From contig NZ_CP054140.1 in NCBI RefSeq assembly GCF_016446285.1, positions 911,501 to 975,500 of the forward strand: a stretch of DNA of 64,000 nucleotides, given 5' to 3'. The notes below the pieces were generated by a model. That model ran no database searches and had not been told where the DNA came from. It was given only the letters and a program-made list of their open reading frames with translations. How positions within the stretch are numbered: the first letter of the stretch is position 1; the number at the start of each line of letters is the position of its first letter. This stretch comes from Desulfobulbus oligotrophicus. GTDB taxonomy: Bacteria > Desulfobacterota > Desulfobulbia > Desulfobulbales > Desulfobulbaceae. Below are positions 54,421 through 62,591 of the stretch, in pieces. The position numbers were made by a program, and so were the translations under genes.

Positions 54421-54517
54421 GACCTGGAATCACGGGGCTATTTTTTGTGTCGGCTGGAAAGGTCAATGATCAGTTCAATCGGTGCGAACAGAGTGCAAGA
54501 GAAGGGGCGCGGAGAGC

Positions 54518-56638
54518 ATGGCGGATTCACTGTATATTGCCAACCTGGAAAAGGACAGCGGTAAGCTGGTCGTCACCTTAGGTGTTATGGAGATACTTTC
54601 TCGCCGGATCAGCCGTATTGGTTTTTTCCGGCCGATTATTCCCGGTGACGGCAAGGGTGACAACGATATCGAACTCATCCGGAAACGCTACAATATCGGT
54701 CTGCGGTTTGATGAGATGGCAGGGGTGAGTCATGAACTGGCCCGGACCATGATAGCTGAGGGTGAGGAACTGCTTCTTTTTCGCGAGATTGTTCGCAAGT
54801 ACAGTGAAGTTCGCAAAAAGTGCGACTTTCTTCTGTGTGAAGGACCCAATATCGTCAGCATGTCCGAGGCCTTTGACTATGACATCAGTATTCGGATTGC
54901 CCGGGAACTCGGTACCCCGACTCTGCACGTCACCAATGGACGTAACCATACGGTTGCCGAAATCGAGGAGGATATAGCCGTTGCGGAAAGGATTTATGAG
55001 CAGTACCAGTGCCCGCTTCTGGCGATCTTTGTCAATCGGATAGATCCTGATCTGTTGGGGAGTGCTGAGGCCGAAATACGCAGGAATCTGTGGAACAAAC
55101 CGTATCGGCTCGGTTTTTTACCGGAGATGACAGGGTTCAGTATGCCGACCATGGAGGAGATCATCGAAGCCTTGGATGCCCGTCATTTCAGCGGACCGAC
55201 AACCGGCCTGCAGCGTGAGGTTCATTCCATTAAGGTGGCGGCGATGAGCCCGGTCAACTACATTGATTTTTTAGAGGAAAATGATCTGATCGTTACCCCT
55301 GGAGATCGTCCGGATATTATCTTTGCCACCCTGGGGGCCATAGCCTCACGCAACTATCCTTCGCCGGCCGGCCTGATTCTGTCCGGCGGCATGGTTCCCG
55401 GTCCGTCCATGGTCAGGCTGCTTGACGGTATTGATGATCTGGCCCTGCCGATCTATCTGGTCTCCCCTGATACCTATACCGTGGCCCAGCTGGCCGGTGA
55501 GATCAAGGGTATCCTGCGACCGCATTACGAACAGAAGATCAACCGTGCCCTGGGTGTTTTTGAGAACCACATCGATACCACCGGTTTGGAGCAGCAGGTC
55601 ATTGAGACCACTGCCACCACCATGTCACCGCTGATGTTTGAGTACTCGCTGTTTCAGCGGGCCCGGGCTGATCGCAAGCATATTGTTTTACCTGAAGGTG
55701 AAGAGGATCGTATTCTGCAGGCCGCTGAAATTCTACGCTCCCGGGAGGTTGTTGATCTGACTTTGCTGGGCGATGAAAAGGTTATTCGCAGTCGGGCGGC
55801 AACCCTTGGTCTGAAGGTGCAGGATGTAACCATCATCGACCCAACAACATCGCCGCTGCGGGAGGAGTTCATCGAAACGCTGTACGAACTCCGGCGACAC
55901 AAAGGCGTCACCAGAGATTATGCCAACGATGCGATCAATGATGTCAGCTACTTCGGAACGCTGATGGTTCACACCGGCAGGGCAGACGGTATGGTATCCG
56001 GTGCCGTACACACCACACAGCACACGGTTCTCCCTGCTTTCCAGATCATCCGTACCCGGCCGGGGGTGCAGGTTGTTTCCAGCGTTTTTTTCATGTGCTT
56101 TGAAACCAGGATACTGGTTTATGGTGATTGCGCAGTCAATCCCAACCCGAACAGTGAAGAGCTCGCCGAGATCGCCATCCGCTCGGCTGAAACAGCCGCC
56201 ATGTTCAACATTGATCCGGTTATTGCCATGCTCTCGTACTCCAGCGGTACTTCCGGGCAGGGTGAGGATGTTGAACGAGTACGGCAGGCTGTGCAGCTGG
56301 CCCGACAGCGCTGCCCGGAGTTAGTGATTGACGGCCCTATTCAGTATGATGCCGCCATTGATCTTTCTGTGGGGACGCAGAAGATGCCGAAGAGTCAGGT
56401 GGCCGGTCGGGCCACGGTGTTCATCTTTCCGGATCTCAACACCGGCAACAACACCTATAAGGCGGTTCAACGCTCTTCCGGGGCTGTGGCCATCGGCCCG
56501 ATTCTTCAGGGATTGAATCGACCGGTCAACGATCTGAGTCGTGGTTGCCTGGTGGCTGACATTGTCAATACGGTTGCAATCACTGCTGTGCAGGCCCAGG
56601 CGGTTACAGTACAGTGCGCAAAATCACAGGGTGCTTGA
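54518..56638 (+). CDS. pta: Phosphate acetyltransferase (long form)
   Basis: Pta interconverts acetyl-CoA and acetyl phosphate, central to acetate formation or use in anaerobes. The 706-residue protein has an N-terminal BioD-like P-loop domain (about 1-230), a DRTGG domain (about 230-330) and the catalytic PTA_PTB domain with IVLPEGEEDRIL, GTLMVHTGRADGMVSGAVHTT and DGPIQYDAAIDLSVG. The start at 54518 (MADSLYIANLE) is chosen by homology; GGAGA lies three bases before it. No acetate kinase gene is adjacent. Confidence 0.93.
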   Translation: MADSLYIANLEKDSGKLVVTLGVMEILSRRISRIGFFRPIIPGDGKGDNDIELIRKRYNIGLRFDEMAGVSHELARTMIAEGEELLLFREIVRKYSEVRKKCDFLLCEGPNIVSMSEAFDYDISIRIARELGTPTLHVTNGRNHTVAEIEEDIAVAERIYEQYQCPLLAIFVNRIDPDLLGSAEAEIRRNLWNKPYRLGFLPEMTGFSMPTMEEIIEALDARHFSGPTTGLQREVHSIKVAAMSPVNYIDFLEENDLIVTPGDRPDIIFATLGAIASRNYPSPAGLILSGGMVPGPSMVRLLDGIDDLALPIYLVSPDTYTVAQLAGEIKGILRPHYEQKINRALGVFENHIDTTGLEQQVIETTATTMSPLMFEYSLFQRARADRKHIVLPEGEEDRILQAAEILRSREVVDLTLLGDEKVIRSRAATLGLKVQDVTIIDPTTSPLREEFIETLYELRRHKGVTRDYANDAINDVSYFGTLMVHTGRADGMVSGAVHTTQHTVLPAFQIIRTRPGVQVVSSVFFMCFETRILVYGDCAVNPNPNSEELAEIAIRSAETAAMFNIDPVIAMLSYSSGTSGQGEDVERVRQAVQLARQRCPELVIDGPIQYDAAIDLSVGTQKMPKSQVAGRATVFIFPDLNTGNNTYKAVQRSSGAVAIGPILQGLNRPVNDLSRGCLVADIVNTVAITAVQAQAVTVQCAKSQGA

Positions 56639-56692
56639 AAGACGATTATCCGTCTGCCCTTTACCTTTCCTACAAGATCATGGAGCACAGTA

Positions 56693-57079
56693 ATGACCAG
56701 TGAACAGCAGGATGTGGAAGCCGTTCGTGAACAGATCGCCGCGGTGTTGACAGCCGCACAGCAGAACGATGTTGATGCGCTTTATGAACATCGGGCAGCT
56801 GTTATCGCCATGTATGCCCAGGCCATGGTGGAGTTTCATTTTGAAGAATCTCAACTGCCATGGCTCAACGATCTGCTGGCAGCGGTGCAGATGGATGACA
56901 GTGGCTCCTGCCGGCGTCTGCTGGCGCAACAGGAGGATGTGGATACTGTTTTTCTTGCCACACAGTTTGCCAGTGTGATTGCCGGTTTTTTCCACCATGA
57001 TGAGTGCTCAACCGTTCTGCAGGCCATCGGTCTGCAGGCGTTGCTCGATGAAATGGACGGCATGCCGGGAAACCAATAA
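56693..57079 (+). CDS. Uncharacterised soluble helical protein
   Basis: A 128-residue protein that I do not recognise. It is mostly acidic and helix-forming, with SEQQDVEAVREQIAAVLTAAQQ at the start, no membrane segment and a His-His-Asp run (FFHHDE) near residue 100 that could bind metal. GGAG lies seven bases before the ATG. It sits 54 bases after pta and 74 bases before the radical SAM gene, which suggests an operon. No function can be given. Confidence 0.6.
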   Translation: MTSEQQDVEAVREQIAAVLTAAQQNDVDALYEHRAAVIAMYAQAMVEFHFEESQLPWLNDLLAAVQMDDSGSCRRLLAQQEDVDTVFLATQFASVIAGFFHHDECSTVLQAIGLQALLDEMDGMPGNQ

Positions 57080-57153
57080 GTGCAGCTGACGCCCGGCTGG
57101 AAGCATCTGCAGCGTTAATGCCGGTGTACTGTGTCAGCTGAAGGAGAGGCTGT

Positions 57154-58095
57154 ATGTCTATCGTTGCTCACACCTTGCTTGCCAACGGTCTTTTGCAGCA
57201 AAGAGCTGTTGAGGCCGAACAGTTGTTGCAGAATTGCATGCTTTGCCCCCGTCAGTGCCGTGTCAACCGGCTGGCCGGAGAAACCGGCTGGTGCGGTACC
57301 GGGGCGCTGGCGCGAATTGCCGGTTATGGGCCGCATTTCGGAGAAGAGCAGCCACTGGTCGGCACAGGTGGTTCCGGTGCTGTTTTTATTGCCGGTTGCA
57401 GCCTCTGTTGCTGTTTCTGCCAGAATATGGATATCAGCCAGGGGGATGGACCGGCCGATGAGGTTGACGCCAAAGCGTTTGCCGCCATCATGCTCGAATT
57501 ACAGGCCAGGGGGTGCCATAATATCAATCTGGTTACGCCCAGCCATGTGGTACCACAGATCCTGGCCGCCCTGATACCGGCCCTGGAAGCAGGACTCAAT
57601 ATTCCCGTTGTGTTTAACTGCAGTGGCTATGAACGGGTTGAGACGCTGGATCTGCTGGCCGGTGTGGTCGATATCTACATGCCGGATGTCAAGTTCTGGC
57701 GTGCGCAGACAGCCGAGCGCTATGCCCAGGCTGCTGACTATCCAGAACGGATGCAGGCGGCCCTGGCGACCATGCACCGCCAGGTCGGTGATCTGGTGAT
57801 CGATGCGGATGGTCTGGCCCGATCCGGCCTGCTTATCCGTCATCTGCTGATGCCCGGACTCATGGAAGAGACCGAGGCCATCCTTGCCTGGATCGCCACT
57901 CAAATTTCAGCACAGACCTACGTCAATATCATGGCCCAGTATCACCCCTGTGGCCGGGCAGATGAGTATGAGGAGCTCCGGCACCAGATCAGCGGCACAG
58001 AGTACCGTCATGCCATGGAAGTGGCCGGGAAGGTCGGCCTGACTCGTCTTGACGAACCTGATCTGGTGCGGATTCTGCGCCGCCTGCACCCATAA
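57154..58095 (+). CDS. Radical SAM protein of the PflA/AmmeMemoRadiSam-like group
   Basis: A 313-residue enzyme with a Cys-rich N-terminal block CMLCPRQCRVNRLAGETGWCG and the radical SAM cluster motif GCSLCCCFCQN (Cys-x3-Cys-x2-Cys). This arrangement is that of PflA-like activases of unknown target. It should cut SAM to make a 5'-deoxyadenosyl radical in the cytoplasm. The target cannot be told. AAGGAG precedes the ATG at 57154. It follows the uncharacterised gene closely and ends before a 190-base gap. Confidence 0.85.
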   Translation: MSIVAHTLLANGLLQQRAVEAEQLLQNCMLCPRQCRVNRLAGETGWCGTGALARIAGYGPHFGEEQPLVGTGGSGAVFIAGCSLCCCFCQNMDISQGDGPADEVDAKAFAAIMLELQARGCHNINLVTPSHVVPQILAALIPALEAGLNIPVVFNCSGYERVETLDLLAGVVDIYMPDVKFWRAQTAERYAQAADYPERMQAALATMHRQVGDLVIDADGLARSGLLIRHLLMPGLMEETEAILAWIATQISAQTYVNIMAQYHPCGRADEYEELRHQISGTEYRHAMEVAGKVGLTRLDEPDLVRILRRLHP

Positions 58096-58284
58096 CGTCA
58101 GCAGCGTCTTCTTTTGTCATCACCAGCTGGCCGGTGAGACGATTGATTTTGACGAACGAGTGCGCTGTTGCTACCATGAAAGCATAAGATATTACCGTCA
58201 AAGCCGACATGGTAGTCCGATTATACATGGCAAACGTACTTCATCGGGTTTGACGGCCGAACAAACTGGGCCTATGAGGAAGAA

Positions 58285-58626
58285 ATGATGGCTTTTCAAG
58301 CAACTGTAGACTCCATTCGCGCGTTTATGGAAAAAACCAACCTGCCTCAACAGGTAAAAGAGGTTGATTTCGCTGGACTCTTTTCCAACCCCTGGTTTTT
58401 GGTTCCGTTTATTGCACTGGCTGTCTACCTGATCTATAAAAAAGCGTTTCGTGATATGATCATTTTAGGGTTGATCCTGGGCGTCTGGTATGCCTCGGGT
58501 ACACCGTACATGCAGACCCTGGTGGTGAACGGTGAAGTGCAGGTTGCCAAAGTGTTGCCAGTTGTTTTTGGCGGTGCCGCTGTTATGGGACTGATCATCT
58601 ATCTTCTTCTGGGCCGGTCTGATTGA
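58285..58626 (+). CDS. Small membrane protein
   Basis: A 113-residue protein with three hydrophobic segments (WFLVPFIALAVYLIYK, MIILGLILGVWYA and VVFGGAAVMGLIIYLLLG) and a soluble N-terminal helix of about 35 residues. I do not recognise it. GAGGAA precedes the first ATG; a second ATG follows directly. It lies 64 bases before the cyclic-nucleotide-type regulator and could share its transcript. Confidence 0.65.
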   Translation: MMAFQATVDSIRAFMEKTNLPQQVKEVDFAGLFSNPWFLVPFIALAVYLIYKKAFRDMIILGLILGVWYASGTPYMQTLVVNGEVQVAKVLPVVFGGAAVMGLIIYLLLGRSD

Positions 58627-58689
58627 GCATGCTGCGATCTTTTTTTCATGCAGGCCATCCCGCAGCCGACCGTAACCTCCTGGAGGAAC

Positions 58690-59760
58690 ATGGACTATCG
58701 TAACGCCATTTTTATTGTTACCGAGGAACGGAACTGTCCGATCTACAATGTTGGTGAAGAGTTTAAAGTTGAACAGATGGCCTTAACCGTGCCTGAGGGA
58801 AAAGCCGCCTGTCTGATGATGGTACGAGAACTGATGAGGGCGGTGACGGAAAAAAAGAGTATGGAACGTTTTTCTCCGTTTGGTCAACAGCGGGTCAAAT
58901 TTGAGTGCGGCGGGTGTACCGGTTTAATCCGTTTTGAATTTAAAAAAGAAAAGGACTTTGCAACCCTGCAGATGAAACTGCTGGCCGTGGCCGAACAGAG
59001 GGCGCGGATGCGGCATCTCGATCGATTTTATGATGTTCTGCGCACACTGGATATTTTTGAGCCACTGGATGAGGACAGCCTCCGTGACCTTTCCGCTCAG
59101 CTCCGGTTGAAGGAGTATGGCGCCAACAAGGTCCTGCTGAAAAAGGGTGAGCCGGGAACCAGTCTGTATATCATCCTTGAGGGTCGGGTGGCTGTGATCG
59201 GTAATGAGGGACAAACCTTATCGGAGATGGGTGTCGGTGATATTTTTGGTGAGATGAGCCTGCTGTCGGGAGAGCCGGTGACAACAACCATTCACTCCAA
59301 GGAGAAAACCAGGCTGGCCACCCTGTCCAGTAAAGATTTTAAGCATATCCTTAATCGCTATCCTGTCCTGCAGGTCTTCTTTTACCGCATGCTGGTGGAA
59401 CGTGCCCAGGCCAACACCATGCGGGCCGGTACCATCAGTTCCGGCATGACCGGCCGTCTTTCTGAAATCAATTCCGTGGAACTCTTTCAGTTGATCAACT
59501 CCAGCCAGAAAAGCGGGAAGGTGCAGCTGGTACTTGATGACGGTACTGCAGAGGCTGTGTTCCATGAAGGTGAGCTGATTGATACCCGCTACAAGAACCT
59601 GGACGGGAAAGAGGCGTTCTTTGCCCTGCTGGCAAAGAATAACGGCACGTTTACCTATACAAGCAGCCTGTCTGATGAAGAAAAGAAACTACCGGTTATC
59701 GGTGGGTTCATGGGACTGATCATGGAGGGTATGCGACGTATGGACGAACTCAATGATTGA
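58690..59760 (+). CDS. Cyclic-nucleotide-binding-fold protein with TIGR04076-like N-terminus and DUF4388
   Basis: A 356-residue soluble protein in three parts. Residues 1-100 resemble TIGR04076 proteins (CPIYNVGEEFKVE and a FECGGCTGLIRF Cys pair). Residues 120-225 form a cNMP-binding beta-barrel with GDIFGEMSLLSGEP. Residues 270-350 are a DUF4388/PATAN domain (SGKVQLVLDDGTAEAVFHEGELI). The Arg that binds the cyclic phosphate in CRP-type sites is not found after the FGE motif (GEPVTTTIH), so nucleotide binding may be lost or changed. There is no helix-turn-helix. GGAGG precedes the ATG at 58690. Confidence 0.78.
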   Translation: MDYRNAIFIVTEERNCPIYNVGEEFKVEQMALTVPEGKAACLMMVRELMRAVTEKKSMERFSPFGQQRVKFECGGCTGLIRFEFKKEKDFATLQMKLLAVAEQRARMRHLDRFYDVLRTLDIFEPLDEDSLRDLSAQLRLKEYGANKVLLKKGEPGTSLYIILEGRVAVIGNEGQTLSEMGVGDIFGEMSLLSGEPVTTTIHSKEKTRLATLSSKDFKHILNRYPVLQVFFYRMLVERAQANTMRAGTISSGMTGRLSEINSVELFQLINSSQKSGKVQLVLDDGTAEAVFHEGELIDTRYKNLDGKEAFFALLAKNNGTFTYTSSLSDEEKKLPVIGGFMGLIMEGMRRMDELND

Positions 59761-60125
59761 TCAAAGGATTGCAAGCGCATGACGCCGGTTTTTTCCCGAT
59801 CAAGAAGATGGGCCTCTCTTTGTCCGTCTGCAATCTCAGGACATGCAGCCCGCAGGCACAGTCAGAAGAATCCTTCTTTTGTCCCGACCGGCAGGAGCAT
59901 GATTTTTTTGCTGTGCTGATCGTCGTTCTGGTCAGCACAGTCACCACATAGTGCAGGCAGTCCCAGTGCCTGCACATCCCCGGTCGTCAGACAGGTAGAG
60001 CACAGTCTGACTGCTTATCGCAAAACCGCGCAGCCATGGCAGTTCACTGGTTCATTCTCCACAGCCCGAACATACCACCGTATCAGGGATGATTGTATAA
60101 CCGGATATTAAAGTGTGAGGTGTTC
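59761..60125. other. Non-coding region with three perfect hairpins
   Basis: No gene is supported. Three perfect inverted repeats follow one another: CTGTGCTGA/TCAGCACAG (59911-59919, 59932-59940), GTGCAGGCA/TGCCTGCAC (59951-59959, 59967-59975) and GTCAGAC/GTCTGAC (59986-59992, 60005-60011). A long-range GATTGCA/TGCAATC pair (59767-59773, 59829-59835) and a small AGAAG/CTTCT hairpin with TTTT (59864-59880) lie earlier. It may be a structured RNA or a set of protein sites. Confidence 0.5.
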
Positions 60126-60671
60126 TTAATCAGGCTGGGAAGGGGTGTCCGTGACATACCGGGCGAGATAGACAGACTGCACGATAACAAAGGCCAACGT
60201 CAGGCCCAGCATACCGAAAAGCTTGAAGTTCACCCAGGTATTGCTATCAAAAAAATGCATCACATAGAGATTGATCCCGCCAAGGATGAAGAAGAAGGTG
60301 GACCAGGCAAGGTTGAGCCGACGCCAGACCGGTTGCGGCAAGGTCAGGTTGCCTCCTATCAACCGTTCAATGGCTGTTTTTTGCCCAATCCAGTGGCTCA
60401 GGAGAAAGGCCGCACCAAAGAGCCAGTTGATGGCCGTGGGTTTTATCTTGATGAACAGTTCATCACGGAGAAACAGGGTGAGGCCGCCGAAAACAAGGAT
60501 AATGGCAAGGGTGACCAGTTGCATACCCGGGATCTTTCGGGTTTTCAGCCAGGAAAACGTGCACTGAACAACCGTGGCAACAATTGCTGCTCCAGTGGCA
60601 ACATAGATGTCATAGAGTTTGTAGGTGATGAAAAAAAGAAGAACCGGAAAAAAATCAGCGAGAAATTTCAT
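60126..60671 (-). CDS. yciB: Septation protein A-like inner-membrane protein (YciB)
   Basis: A 181-residue protein with five hydrophobic segments, opening MKFLADFFPVLLFFITYKLYDIYVATG and containing FLLSHWIGQKTAIERLIG, both typical of the YciB/IspZ family. It is linked with cell division and envelope upkeep in enterics. It is monocistronic and minus strand; no clear terminator or promoter was seen next to it. Confidence 0.9.
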   Translation of the reverse strand: MKFLADFFPVLLFFITYKLYDIYVATGAAIVATVVQCTFSWLKTRKIPGMQLVTLAIILVFGGLTLFLRDELFIKIKPTAINWLFGAAFLLSHWIGQKTAIERLIGGNLTLPQPVWRRLNLAWSTFFFILGGINLYVMHFFDSNTWVNFKLFGMLGLTLAFVIVQSVYLARYVTDTPSQPD

Positions 60672-61140
60672 AAAAAAAGACGGTCATGAAGGAATACGGT
60701 TAAAAAATTCATGCAGCTGTACAGGATCAATAGAAAGAAAATCGAACAAGGACAGGCATGCTGTTCTGCGTTCATGGTACGCACGAGTCGGTGGCAGTGC
60801 AACTTAAAACATCCGGGCCGTCAACGCCAGCCTCAAACGAACAGATGTCTTGTAAAGGGTATTGAAGGCCAGAACCACAATCCTGGTGATTGTAATTTTT
60901 CTCCTGTTCTTTTACATCATCGGTATTGTCCGACCTTTGTTCTGTTCCGCCTCCCAGCTGAAAAGAAGTACAACTGCACGAACACAGACAGTGTTTTTTG
61001 CCGGTTTGCCGATATAATCCGGATGCGCATCTGAAAGATCCATGCTATCTGTTTGCCAGTGAGCCACGATCAGCGATGATTTGTCAACCTTCCCTGAGCC
61101 GGTCGCCGCATCCCGGCCAACACCTTCTGGAGACAATGTC
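60672..61140. other. Intergenic region between yciB and lipoprotein esterase gene
   Basis: These 469 bases show no convincing gene. A perfect TATAAT lies at 61013-61018 upstream of the lipoprotein gene, but no good -35 was found at standard spacing. Confidence 0.4.
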
Positions 61141-62538
61141 ATGGCAAGAATAACAGGACTTCTGGCAGCTGTTTTGTCTGTTGGTTTTTTTCTCACCTCA
61201 TGCACTCCGCATACACAGTATCGGGACAACGGGCAGTGCGTCAGTCAAACCGCTGTGCCCAATGCCGACTGTGAGCAGCATGCTTTACAGTATCTTCCAA
61301 CCGACAACGGTGCCCAGTACCTGTTGGGCTTTATAGAGTTCGATGATCAGGGACAGCTCTGGGATCGTCAGCAGATGCGCACTGTTCTTGATACTGTGTA
61401 CGAACAGACGGCCAAAAAGGATATACTGCTGGTGAGTTTTGTTCATGGCTGGAAGCACAGTGCCGCCCCTGGAGACAGCAACATTGAAACCTTTCGTCGT
61501 TTCCTTGCCAAACTGAGTGATACAGAGCAATTTGTTGCCCGGACCACCGGCAGCCAACCGCGACTTGTGACGGGAATTTACCTTGGTTGGCGAGGCGGCT
61601 CTTTGACCGTCCCCTACCTGGAAAATATAACTTTCTGGGATCGGAAAAATACCGCAGAAAAGGTCGGCCATGGCAGGGTGACCGAGGTGCTCAGTCACCT
61701 TGAAGATGTAAAACGGACCAGAGACAGCATGGTTTGCCGTGCTGACGACGGGGTCGGGGGGGCAGACTGTGAAAGCAGCACCAGGCTGATCACTCTGGGC
61801 CACAGTTTTGGCGGTGCTATTGTCCATACGGCTTTAGCACAGATTCTGGAAAATCGGTTTATACAGACCAAAGGCCCTGCCGGACAGAAATCAGATGTGC
61901 AGGGATTCGGCAACCTCGTGGTGCTGATCAATCCGGCGTTTGAGGCCAATCTGTACACGCCGCTGAGTGATATGAGCACGGAACGCGGTTTTTACACCGC
62001 CGATCAACGGCCGGTACTGCTGATCCTGACTTCTGAGGCTGATCTGGCAACCAAAATAGCCTTTCCGGCCGGTCGTCGACTTTCGACCATGTTTGAGAAG
62101 AGCAACTCACAGCATGTACGTCGAAATGCGGCCTCCGGTGAGCTGGAGAGCATTGATGAACAAAGGGCGAACAGGACTGCAGTCGGCCACTTTGAACCGT
62201 ATCGGACACATCACCTTGCTCCGAAAGCTGTACAAAAACGGGAAGCTGTTCAATCAGCCAGCGCAGCGGAGAGTGTACGCACGTTTGTTCAGGCAAGTGA
62301 CGGCTGGAAAAACGATACCAAGGGCAGCCGGCTGGAATTCGGTGCGGTTGTGTTAGAACGCACTGCCGGCTCCGCCGCACGCAATCCATACCTGGTGACC
62401 TCTGTTGATAAGAATCTGATTGCCGGTCACAATGACATTGATGATGAGCGGATCATCGAGTTTGTTAAACAGCTGGTTTTGTTCTCCAGTTATGAGAATA
62501 CTGAGCTGTTGCGCCAATCACTTTTCCATGAAAAGTAG
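61141..62538 (+). CDS. Lipoprotein with alpha/beta-hydrolase (esterase) domain
   Basis: About 465 residues. A lipoprotein signal (GLLAAVLSVGFFLTSC, lipobox TSC) anchors the protein in the envelope. The hydrolase core contains LVSFVHGWKHSA (oxyanion region), the nucleophile elbow TLGHSFGGAIVHTAL and a downstream region with INPAFEANLY, typical of the larger bacterial alpha/beta-hydrolase lipoproteins. It may cleave esters or lipids at the membrane; the substrate is unknown. The ATG at 61141 is preferred because GGAGA lies seven bases upstream and the signal starts there. Confidence 0.75.
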   Translation: MARITGLLAAVLSVGFFLTSCTPHTQYRDNGQCVSQTAVPNADCEQHALQYLPTDNGAQYLLGFIEFDDQGQLWDRQQMRTVLDTVYEQTAKKDILLVSFVHGWKHSAAPGDSNIETFRRFLAKLSDTEQFVARTTGSQPRLVTGIYLGWRGGSLTVPYLENITFWDRKNTAEKVGHGRVTEVLSHLEDVKRTRDSMVCRADDGVGGADCESSTRLITLGHSFGGAIVHTALAQILENRFIQTKGPAGQKSDVQGFGNLVVLINPAFEANLYTPLSDMSTERGFYTADQRPVLLILTSEADLATKIAFPAGRRLSTMFEKSNSQHVRRNAASGELESIDEQRANRTAVGHFEPYRTHHLAPKAVQKREAVQSASAAESVRTFVQASDGWKNDTKGSRLEFGAVVLERTAGSAARNPYLVTSVDKNLIAGHNDIDDERIIEFVKQLVLFSSYENTELLRQSLFHEK

Positions 62539-62591
62539 GGCTTACTCCGCTGGGGCGGTTATCAGGTCCGCTAATCCGGTCCTTTTCATTA

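Larger units (their letters stand above)
53715..54517. other. Long intergenic region between YeeE/YedE genes and pta
   Basis: About 800 bases with no convincing gene. It holds a near-palindrome GTTTACC-TC-GGTAGAC at 53870-53885 on the YeeE/YedE promoter side, and a cluster of inverted repeats including GACAGG/CCTGTC at 54026-54042 and GTGTCC/GGACAC around it. A candidate pta promoter is TTGCGT (54391-54396) and TATAGT (54415-54420), 18 bases apart. Confidence 0.45.

Noticed and set aside
59911-59940. Rho-independent terminator at the first hairpin of the 59.9 kb gap
   Set aside because: The T-run precedes the hairpin on the plus strand; on the minus strand A-residues follow.
60711-61034. Plus-strand open frame of 107 codons in the yciB-esterase gap
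   Set aside because: Composition is irregular, no ribosome binding site or family pattern is seen, and the lipoprotein promoter box lies inside it.
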